From NCBI GenBank assembly GCA_027486255.1, contig JAIXPL010000048.1, positions 1 to 38,104 on the forward strand: 38,104 nt of DNA, given 5' to 3'. Origin of the DNA: Comamonadaceae bacterium. GTDB taxonomy: Bacteria; Pseudomonadota; Gammaproteobacteria; Burkholderiales; Burkholderiaceae_C. The position numbers were made by a program, and so were the translations under genes. The notes below the pieces were generated by a model that saw only the letters and a program-made list of their open reading frames with translations, had not been told where the DNA came from and did not search any database. Below are positions 18,317 through 24,287 of this stretch, piece after piece. How positions within the stretch are numbered: position 1 is the first letter of the stretch; the number at the start of each line of letters is the position of its first letter.

Positions 18317-19345
18317 ATGTTTTTATCAGACCACCGAGCCAGCTGCGCAAGCCGTTCTGGCCAAACAACGATTTTGCCCTCAATCCCAAGGCCTTTCTCC
18401 CGCCCCGCGCCCAGCCCGCATCCCAACCTGCAGGCTGCGCGCCCCGGCGCCTTGCCCTCGCGCTTTCGCCGCCAGCGCGTGCTCATCGTGGGCTGTGGCG
18501 ACGTGGGTCTGCGCGTGGCTGCGGCCCTGCCACCGCGCGTGCGGGTCTTGGCGCTCACCTCTTCACCCGAACGCGTTCAGGCCTTGCGTGCGCAAGGCTT
18601 GACCCCGCTGGTGGGCAACCTGGACCAGGCCGCCACCCTGCGCCGCTTGGCGGGCCTGGGCACGCGCGTGCTGCACTTGGCACCGCCGCCCAGCGAGGGC
18701 CTGGCCGACTGGCGGCTCGACCCGCGCACCCGTGCCCTGCGCCAGGCGCTGGCCCGCCGCTCGCCAGCGCAGGCCCTGGTGTACGGCTCGACCAGCGGCG
18801 TGTACGGCGATTGCCAGGGCGAGCGCATCGATGAAACCCGCGCCCCCCGCCCGGCCACGCCGCGGGCCCAGCGGCGGGTGGACGCCGAGCAACAACTGCG
18901 CTTTCTGGGCCGCAGCAGCGGCACGGTGGTGCACATCCTGCGCATTCCGGGCATCTACGCACCAGACCGCGAAGGCGGTACCCCCCGCACACGCCTGCTC
19001 AAGGGCACACCGGTGCTGCGGCCCGAGGACGATGTGTACACCAACCATGTGCATGCCGACGACCTGGCCCGCGCCTGCGTTGCCGCGCTCTGGCGGGGCC
19101 AGCCCCAGCGCATCACGCATGCCAGCGACGACACCGAACTCAAGATGGGCGACTACTTTGATGCGGCCGCCGATCTCTATGGCCTGCCTCGTCCGCCGCG
19201 CCTGGCGCGCGATGTGGCCACGCAGCAGTTGCCGCTGATGCTGCTGAGCTTCATGGGGGAGTCGCGGCGCCTGGACAACCAGCGGCTCAAGCGCGAGTTG
19301 CGCCTGCGGCTGCGTTACCCCACGGTGGCCGAGGGCCTGCGCTGA
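18317..19345 (+). CDS. NAD(P)-binding Rossmann-fold protein (SDR/epimerase-like)
   Basis: A protein of up to 342 residues with a dinucleotide-binding start VLIVGCGDVGLRVAAALPPR and later YGSTSGVYGDCQGERIDE, where SxxxYG matches the extended SDR catalytic region, and ILRIPGIYAPDR. It resembles the YeeZ-type group of short epimerase-like proteins; the substrate is unknown. The first ATG in frame (18317) adds about 50 residues of Pro/Ser/Arg-rich sequence before the Rossmann strand and leaves only 15 bases to the divergent reductase. A downstream TTG or GTG start near 18450-18480 is quite possible. Convergent with the next gene, ten bases away. In related genomes a gene like this often sits beside the reductase (recalled, not checked). 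Confidence 0.75.
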   Translation: MFLSDHRASCASRSGQTTILPSIPRPFSRPAPSPHPNLQAARPGALPSRFRRQRVLIVGCGDVGLRVAAALPPRVRVLALTSSPERVQALRAQGLTPLVGNLDQAATLRRLAGLGTRVLHLAPPPSEGLADWRLDPRTRALRQALARRSPAQALVYGSTSGVYGDCQGERIDETRAPRPATPRAQRRVDAEQQLRFLGRSSGTVVHILRIPGIYAPDREGGTPRTRLLKGTPVLRPEDDVYTNHVHADDLARACVAALWRGQPQRITHASDDTELKMGDYFDAAADLYGLPRPPRLARDVATQQLPLMLLSFMGESRRLDNQRLKRELRLRLRYPTVAEGLR

Positions 19346-19355
19346 AGACCAGCGC

Positions 19356-20411
19356 TCAGATGCCCGCGGGCTTGCGCAAGCTCAGCAGCCGGTTGCGGGG
19401 CCGCACGGTCACGGTCTTGAGCTCGGCGCCCTGCAGCACCGTCAAGCGCACGGGCGTCTCGGGTGTCTCACGCGCCCAGACTTTTTTGTAGAACGCCTCG
19501 AGCGAGGCGACCTGGTCGCCATCCACCGCCAGCACCACATCGCCGCGCTTGAGGCCGGCTTCTTCAGCCGGGCTGTCTTCGTTGACCCGCAGGATCTGGA
19601 TGCGTCCGTCCTGCGCCGCTGAGTTCAGGCCCAGCCAGGGCCGACGGCTCAAGTGGCTGCTGCCCGTTTGCCTGAGTTCGCTCAGGATGGGCTTGAGCAG
19701 GTCGACCGGCACGAACATATTGCCCGGCAGGCGCCGGTTGCCGCCGGCCGCATCCATCACCAAGAGCGAGCCGATGCCCACCAGCTCGCCGCGCTGGTTG
19801 AACAGACCCGCACCGCTGTGGTTGCCGCGTCCGGCCATCACGGGTGGGCTGGTGAACAGGGCCTGGTCCACGTGGTATTCCCAGGTGCCCGAGAAGGCGC
19901 GCTTGCTCACCAGCTGCGTGAGGCTCACATTGGCATCGCCGCCTTCGGTGGTGCTGCCCACGGCGGCCATGAGGGCCTCACCGGCCTTCAGGCTGGACTC
20001 GCTGCCCAGGGGTACCACGGGGGCGTCGCGCCAGGGCAGGATGGGCTTGATCAGGCCAAAGCCCGTGGCCAGGTCGTAGGCCACGCTCACGGCCGGCAGG
20101 GTCTTGTGGTCCTGCGTGATGATGCGGATGTCCTGGGCCTCCAGGATCAGGTAGCCGATGGTCAGCACCAGGCCGTCGGGGCCGATCACCACGCCCGAGC
20201 CGGCGCGCTCCTGGCCCAGCGTGGCAATCGAGCGAGCGCCCTCGGTGGCGGTCACACGGACCCCCACCACGGACGCGCTGGCGCGGCTCAGCGCATCGGG
20301 GTCTGCGCTGGGCGCTGCGCCTTGCGCATGCGCGGCTCCCGTGGTGCACATCAGGCAGGTAATGAACACCCCAAGAAGGTGCTGTATGTGGCGGAGCAGG
20401 GCGTAGGGCAT
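19356..20411 (-). CDS. HtrA-like PDZ protein, predicted inactive protease
   Basis: A 351-residue periplasmic protein. The signal peptide ends at AAHA|QG (about residue 29) and AAGGA lies six bases before the ATG. A trypsin-like domain (45-235) resembles HtrA/DegP and a C-terminal PDZ domain (about 245-351, GRIQILRVNEDSPAEEAGL then RGDVVLAVDGDQV) follows. Where HtrA has LTNNHVI this protein has LTIGYLI, so the catalytic His is Tyr87. Where HtrA has TDLALLK it has TGFGLIK, so the Asp is Gly117. Ser199 in NHSGAGLFN aligns with the nucleophile. Loss of two of three residues predicts no proteolysis; it may act as a chaperone or sensor. The reading frame is intact. Convergent with the Rossmann-fold gene. 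Confidence 0.85.
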   Translation of the reverse strand: MPYALLRHIQHLLGVFITCLMCTTGAAHAQGAAPSADPDALSRASASVVGVRVTATEGARSIATLGQERAGSGVVIGPDGLVLTIGYLILEAQDIRIITQDHKTLPAVSVAYDLATGFGLIKPILPWRDAPVVPLGSESSLKAGEALMAAVGSTTEGGDANVSLTQLVSKRAFSGTWEYHVDQALFTSPPVMAGRGNHSGAGLFNQRGELVGIGSLLVMDAAGGNRRLPGNMFVPVDLLKPILSELRQTGSSHLSRRPWLGLNSAAQDGRIQILRVNEDSPAEEAGLKRGDVVLAVDGDQVASLEAFYKKVWARETPETPVRLTVLQGAELKTVTVRPRNRLLSLRKPAGI

Positions 20412-20499
20412 GGCGGGTCCTTGCAGTCATTGAGCGTGCCAGGTCATTGTTGCGCCGCTGGCCGCTGGCTCGAGCATGCAGCGCAATGCCTGATTGCGC

Positions 20500-20535
20500 A
20501 AGTCGGACGATGCGGCCGATGCCTTTTTCCGACTT
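20500..20535. other. Inverted repeat beyond the histidine kinase pseudogene
   Basis: AAGTCGGA (20500-20507) and TCCGACTT (20528-20535) are perfect eight-base arms with a 20-base loop, directly beyond the stop of the decayed kinase on the minus strand. It may be its old terminator, though no T-run follows in that direction. The rest of 20412-20542 shows repeated TTGCGC/GCGCAA words and nothing else I can name. Confidence 0.3.
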
Positions 20536-20542
20536 TGCAGGT

Positions 20543-21198
20543 TCAAGCCTGAATGGATCCGGCCCGTGGATCGCCTTGCAGGGGCAGTCGCAGGGTGAAG
20601 GCAGCGCCCTGGCCAGGGCCGGGATGCCGCGGCCCTTGTCTCTGACCTCCAGTTCCACCTCGGAGCCCTGACTCAACCGCAGCTCGATCTGGCTCTGGGG
20701 CCCGCTGTACTTGCTGGCGTTGGTCAGCAGCTTGGTCAGCACCTGAACCAGCCTGGATAGATCGCCCCACACCACCACCGGCGCCGGTGGCTGGTTCAGA
20801 TTCAGCGTCTGACCGTTTTTCTGCATGGCGCCGAGCCGCTGTTCGATGCAGGTGTCGATCACTTCCTGCAGTTGTACTTTGGCGTAGACCAGGTTGACCT
20901 AGCCCTGCTCGATGCGGGCGATGTCGAGCATGTCGTCGATGAGTTTTTGCATGAGCCCCGTTTGGCGCAGGATCATCCGGGCCAGGTCAACATGCTTGGA
21001 ATTTCCCCCCGACTGCCGCTCCAGGATCTCGGCCCCAAGGGCAATGCCGTTCAAGGGAAAGATGAAGACGACGAAGGGCATGTCGTGCCCGACCCAGGGC
21101 GTCAATGCCAGGCGAATCAGGGCCGCGAGGGCCGCGATGGCCACGAGGGCAAACCTCAGGCCATAGGAAATGAGAATGCGTCTATCAGGCTGCGGCAT
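20543..21198 (-). pseudogene. Decayed sensor histidine kinase (three lesions)
   Basis: Remnant of a membrane histidine kinase read from ATG 21196-21198. First, residues 1-47 resemble the start of a KdpD-type (DUF4118) membrane region (ALAALIRLALTPWVGHDMPF) but jump at about 21055-21060 into PLNGIALGAEILERQSGG, the second half of a HisKA domain; the phospho-accepting His segment is gone. Second, an in-frame TAG (20899-20901) follows ARIEQG; beyond it the same frame reads on through VNLVYAKVQLQEV and the ATPase N-box DLSRLVQVLTKLLTNASKYS. Third, after VRDKGRGIPA (G1 box) a deletion with frameshift near 20605-20625 removes the F and G2 boxes; the true C-terminus GAAFTLRLPLQGDPRAGSIQA resumes in another frame. 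No functional kinase can be made. No response regulator is adjacent. Confidence 0.85.
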
Positions 21199-21205
21199 AG
21201 CCAGC

Positions 21206-21266
21206 CATCTTTATTTGTTACGTATATGAAATGCTTTTGGATTTTTTAAACATAAAGGCATTACAG
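21206..21266. other. AT-rich island upstream of the kinase remnant
   Basis: About 60 bases rich in T and A (for example TTTATTTGTTACGTATATG and GGATTTTTTAAACATAAAGG) stand out in an otherwise GC-rich window. It lies just upstream of the pseudogene on the minus strand and could contain its old promoter or mark the edge of acquired DNA. The rest of 21267-21377 shows nothing I can name. Confidence 0.4.
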
Positions 21267-21377
21267 ACCCCCCAATCCGCACATGCGCCGTGGCATGCGC
21301 CTGTGGCGCGGCCGAGCCCGCGAGGGTGTCAAGAAAAAGCCAGGGAGTTCAAAACGCTGGCCGTGGTGGGCCAGGGG

Positions 21378-21406
21378 TGCAGGGCGCTTGTGCAAAGTGC
21401 CCTGCA
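21378..21406. other. Strong hairpin downstream of tRNA-Leu
   Basis: TGCAGGGCGCTT (21378-21389) pairs with AAGTGCCCTGCA (21395-21406) around a five-base loop: 12 pairs with one G-U on the plus strand and one C-A mismatch on the minus strand. It begins 19 bases past the tRNA 3' end. There is no T-run, so a role in tRNA 3' processing or termination is only a guess; the better pairing on the plus strand argues somewhat against a tRNA terminator. Confidence 0.4.
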
Positions 21407-21425
21407 ATCGGTCGTTTGGACCGTG

Positions 21426-21510
21426 TGGTGCCCGGGGCCGGAATCGAACCGGCACGCCTTGCGGCGGGGGATTTTGAGTCCCCTGCGTCTACCAATTTCA
21501 CCACCCGGGC
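21426..21510 (-). tRNA. tRNA-Leu, anticodon CAA
   Basis: The minus strand folds into a complete class II tRNA of 85 bases. The acceptor arms are GCCCGGG (21504-21510) and CCCGGGC (21430-21436), followed by discriminator A and an encoded CCA (21426-21428). The anticodon stem is GGGGA/TCCCC around loop CTCAAAA, giving anticodon CAA (codon UUG). A variable arm GCCGCAAGGC and T-arm GCCGGTTCGAATCCGGC are present. It stands alone, 40 bases from the divergent cysM start. Confidence 0.96.
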
Positions 21511-21530
21511 AGGTCTGGGAAAAGCTCAAA

Positions 21531-21543
21531 ATTATGGCACAGT
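21531..21543. promoter_or_regulatory. Overlapping back-to-back -10 elements of tRNA-Leu and cysM
   Basis: Only 40 bases separate the tRNA 5' end (21510) from the cysM ATG (21551). On the minus strand the complement of 21531-21536 reads CATAAT, placing a start about 15 bases before the tRNA; its -35 would lie inside cysM. On the plus strand CACAGT (21538-21543) lies seven bases before the ATG with CTGGGA 17 bases upstream (21515-21520). Both are imperfect. Confidence 0.35.
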
Positions 21544-21550
21544 GCGGGCT

Positions 21551-22453
21551 ATGAAATTTCAGACGATCGAGGATGTCATCGGCAAGACGCCGCTGGTGGC
21601 GCTGCAGCGCATAGGCGCAAAAGACAACGCAGCGCGCGGCAATGTGGTGCTGGGCAAGCTCGAGGGCAACAACCCGGCCGGCTCCGTCAAAGACCGCCCG
21701 GCGGTCTCCATGATCCGTCGCGCCGAGGAGCGGGGCCAGATCAAGCCGGGGGACACCCTCATCGAGGCCACCTCCGGCAACACCGGCATTGCGTTGGCCA
21801 TGGCGGCAGCCATCAAGGGCTACCGCATGGTGCTCATCATGCCGGAGGACCTGTCCATCGAGCGCGCGCAGACCATGAAGGCCTTCGGTGCCGAGCTCAT
21901 CCTCACGCCCAAGTCGGGCGGCATGGAGCATGCCCGTGACCTGGCCGAGCAAATGGAAAAGGAAGGCCGTGGCGTGGTGCTCGATCAGTTCGCCAACGCC
22001 GACAACCCGCGCATTCACTACGAGACCACCGGCCCCGAGATCTGGCAGGACACCGAAGGCCGCGTCACGCACTTCGTCAGCGCCATGGGCACCACCGGCA
22101 CCATCACCGGGGTCTCGCGCTACCTCAAGGAAAAGAACCCGGCCATCCGCATCATTGGGGCCCAGCCCAGCGAGGGCTCGCGCATCCCGGGTATTCGCAA
22201 GTGGCCTCAGGAGTACCTGCCCAAGATTTACGACCCCAGCGGCGTCGATGAACTGGTCTACGTCAGCCAGCAGGACGCCGAGGACATGTGCCGGCGCATG
22301 GCGCGCGAAGAGGGTATCTTTGCCGGCATCTCGGCCGCCGGCGCCTGCTGGGTGGCCCAGGAGATTGCCAAGCGGGAGCGCAACGCCGTGATCGTTTTCA
22401 TCGTCTGCGACCGGGGCGACCGCTACCTGTCCACCGGCGTGTTCCCAGCCTGA
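21551..22453 (+). CDS. cysM: Cysteine synthase B (O-acetylserine sulfhydrylase)
   Basis: PLP enzyme that makes cysteine from O-acetylserine and sulfide, or S-sulfocysteine from thiosulfate; cytoplasmic. The PLP lysine is in NNPAGSVKDRPA (Lys about 47), the substrate loop is EATSGNTGIALAMAA and the phosphate loop GTTGTITGVSRYL. GIRKWPQEYLPKIYD is characteristic of CysM rather than CysK, and 300 residues is the CysM length. No Shine-Dalgarno is visible before the ATG. It heads a likely three-gene unit with a Nudix gene (8 bases downstream) and tusA, linking cysteine synthesis with sulfur trafficking. Confidence 0.96.
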   Translation: MKFQTIEDVIGKTPLVALQRIGAKDNAARGNVVLGKLEGNNPAGSVKDRPAVSMIRRAEERGQIKPGDTLIEATSGNTGIALAMAAAIKGYRMVLIMPEDLSIERAQTMKAFGAELILTPKSGGMEHARDLAEQMEKEGRGVVLDQFANADNPRIHYETTGPEIWQDTEGRVTHFVSAMGTTGTITGVSRYLKEKNPAIRIIGAQPSEGSRIPGIRKWPQEYLPKIYDPSGVDELVYVSQQDAEDMCRRMAREEGIFAGISAAGACWVAQEIAKRERNAVIVFIVCDRGDRYLSTGVFPA

Positions 22454-22461
22454 GCGCATCC

Positions 22462-23007
22462 ATGGCTGAATTTCGTTTTTGCCCCCAGTGCGCCAGCCCC
22501 TTGGCCTGGCAGACCCAGGCCGAAGATGGCGGTGACAAATCGCGCCTGCGCTGCACGGCCTGCGCCTACACCCATTGGAACAACCCCACGCCGGTGCTCG
22601 CCGGCATCGTGCAGGTGGGCGGACAGATCCTGCTGGCGCGCAACGCCGCCTGGACCGGCCGGCGCTTTGCCCTGATCACCGGCTTCATGGAGGCCGGCGA
22701 AACCCCGGAAGAGGGCATAGCGCGTGAGATCCTGGAAGAAACCAGCCTCACCGTGACATCCCTCAAGCTCGTGGGTGTCTACGACTTCCAGCGCATGAAC
22801 CAGGTCATCATCGCCTACCATGCGGAAGCTCAGGGTCAGGTGCGCCTGTCCCCCGAACTGGCCGAATACCAGCTGTACGCGCCGCAAGACCTCATTTGCT
22901 GGCCAGCCGGCACGGGCTATGCCCTGGCCGACTGGCTGCGCACACAACACATCGAACCCCGCTTCATGACCTGGGAAGAGCGTGAAGCACAGAGCCGAGA
23001 CACATGA
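22462..23007 (+). CDS. Nudix hydrolase with zinc ribbon (NudC-like)
   Basis: A 181-residue hydrolase of nucleoside diphosphate-X compounds. A zinc ribbon is formed by Cys7, Cys10, Cys31 and Cys34 (FCPQC and RCTAC). The Nudix box runs from Gly74 to Leu96 (GFMEAGETPEEGIAREILEE then TSL), with the metal-binding REILEE intact; the usual Gly near its end is Ser. The layout resembles the C-terminal half of NADH pyrophosphatase NudC, but the SQPWPFP motif of NudC is absent, so NADH specificity is unproven. The ATG at 22462 is preferred over a long upstream frame inside cysM. Its stop overlaps the tusA start (ATGA). Confidence 0.9.
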   Translation: MAEFRFCPQCASPLAWQTQAEDGGDKSRLRCTACAYTHWNNPTPVLAGIVQVGGQILLARNAAWTGRRFALITGFMEAGETPEEGIAREILEETSLTVTSLKLVGVYDFQRMNQVIIAYHAEAQGQVRLSPELAEYQLYAPQDLICWPAGTGYALADWLRTQHIEPRFMTWEEREAQSRDT

Positions 23008-23234
23008 TGCAGATCGACAAAGAACTCGACACCCGGGGGCTCAATTGCCCCCTGCCCATCTTGAAAGCCAAGAAGGCCCTGGCCGAGATGAGCAGCGGCC
23101 ACCTGCTCAAGGTGGTGTGCACCGACCCGGGTTCTACCCGCGATTTCCAGGCCTTTGCCCGACAAACCGGCAACGAGCTGGTGGAGCAGCAAACCGCCGG
23201 GGACGAGTTCATCCACGTGCTCAAGCGCCGCTAA
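23004..23234 (+). CDS. tusA: TusA-family sulfurtransferase
   Basis: A 76-residue sulfur carrier. The active Cys15 is in DTRGLNCPLPILKAKKAL, the hallmark CPxP motif, and the rest follows the two-helix, four-strand TusA pattern ending EFIHVLKRR. TusA proteins take persulfide sulfur from a desulfurase and pass it to tRNA 2-thiouridine or cofactor synthesis. No TusBCD or TusE is in the window, so its exact partner is unknown and it could be a paralogue with another role. ATG 23004 overlaps the Nudix stop by four bases; ATG 23007 is also possible. Confidence 0.9.
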   Translation: MMQIDKELDTRGLNCPLPILKAKKALAEMSSGHLLKVVCTDPGSTRDFQAFARQTGNELVEQQTAGDEFIHVLKRR

Positions 23235-23250
23235 TGGGCGCCCCCTGGCC

Positions 23251-24162
23251 TCAGGCGACGCTGCGCAGAGCCGCGCCCGGCTGGGCGTTGGTGAGTTGCA
23301 GCTGTTGCAGGTACTGCCTGAAATGGGCACCCACTTCCGGGTGTGCCAAGGCCAGCTCCACCGTGGCTTCCAGAAAACCTTCCTTGCTGCCGCAGTCGTA
23401 GCGCTTGCCCTCGTACTGGTAGGCGTAGACCGCTTCTTCTTTGATCAGGGCCGCAATACCGTCGGTCAACTGGATCTCCCCGCCCACCCCGCCCGTGAGC
23501 TGGCGCAGGTGGCGGAAGATGGATGGCGTGAGCACATAGCGGCCCGCCACGCCCATGTGGGAGGGCGCCACTTCAGGGGCTGGTTTTTCGACGATGCGCT
23601 CCATCTGCAGGAGACCCGGCTGGATCTGCCGCCCGGCCACGATGCCGTAGCGGCGCGTGTGCTCGGGGGGCACTTCCTGCACCGCCACCACCGAGCGGCC
23701 CAGATGCGCGAATTGCTCGGTCATTTGTGCCAGCACGGAGGGCTTGCCCACCATCAGGTCGTCGGCCAGCAGCACGGCAAAGGGCTTGTTCGAGACCACG
23801 TGCTCGGCGCACAGCACGGCATGGCCCAGGCCCAGCATGCGGTTCTGGCGCACGTAGGAAAAGTGCATGTCGTCCATCTTCACCGAACGCAGCAGCTCCA
23901 ACAGGCTGTGCTTACCGGCCGCTTCGAGCTCGCTCTCGAGTTCATAGGCGGTGTCGAAGTGGTCCTCGATGGCGCGCTTGCTGCGGCCGGTGATGAACAC
24001 CATGTGCCGGATGCCCGCGGCATAGGCCTCTTCCACGGCGTACTGGATCAGCGGCTTGTCCACCACCGGCAGCATTTCCTTGGGCTGGGCTTTGGTGGCC
24101 GGCAGGAAGCGGGTGCCCAGGCCAGCAACAGGGAAGACGGCGATCTTGACGGGTGAGTTCAT
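23251..24162 (-). CDS. galU: UTP-glucose-1-phosphate uridylyltransferase
   Basis: Makes UDP-glucose from UTP and glucose-1-phosphate for envelope polysaccharides and galactose use. The nucleotide-binding start [20 protein letters not shown] (6-25) followed by [20 protein letters not shown] is diagnostic. [25 protein letters not shown] and [20 protein letters not shown] follow in the family order. 303 residues is a normal length. Convergent with tusA (16 bases apart). Upstream, 24163-24287 has no gene; it contains a GC-rich CCGCCG/CGGCGG inverted repeat near 24250-24271, just beyond the valS stop. Confidence 0.97.
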   Translation of the reverse strand: MNSPVKIAVFPVAGLGTRFLPATKAQPKEMLPVVDKPLIQYAVEEAYAAGIRHMVFITGRSKRAIEDHFDTAYELESELEAAGKHSLLELLRSVKMDDMHFSYVRQNRMLGLGHAVLCAEHVVSNKPFAVLLADDLMVGKPSVLAQMTEQFAHLGRSVVAVQEVPPEHTRRYGIVAGRQIQPGLLQMERIVEKPAPEVAPSHMGVAGRYVLTPSIFRHLRQLTGGVGGEIQLTDGIAALIKEEAVYAYQYEGKRYDCGSKEGFLEATVELALAHPEVGAHFRQYLQQLQLTNAQPGAALRSVA

Positions 24163-24287
24163 GGTGGCTCTAAGAGGTCGGAAGAATCGGGAAAGAAGCG
24201 CAGGCCCTCAAGCTAACACAGGTGGATGACACTCCGGTTCCGGCCGAGCCACCGCCGGGCACAACGCGGCGGCGGCCGACGTGGGGC

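Noticed and set aside
17264..19345. A dideoxysugar synthesis cluster suggested by the glucoseen reductase name.
   Set aside because: No sugar dehydratase, aminotransferase or nucleotidyltransferase lies beside the pair; galU is 5 kb away on a separate unit. The name is a database habit for this reductase family.
21281..21480. Frames running through tRNA-Leu and its flank, including a 5' extension of cysM from 21290.
   Set aside because: The tRNA is unmistakable, and the cysM family starts at MKFQTIEDVIGKTPL (21551).
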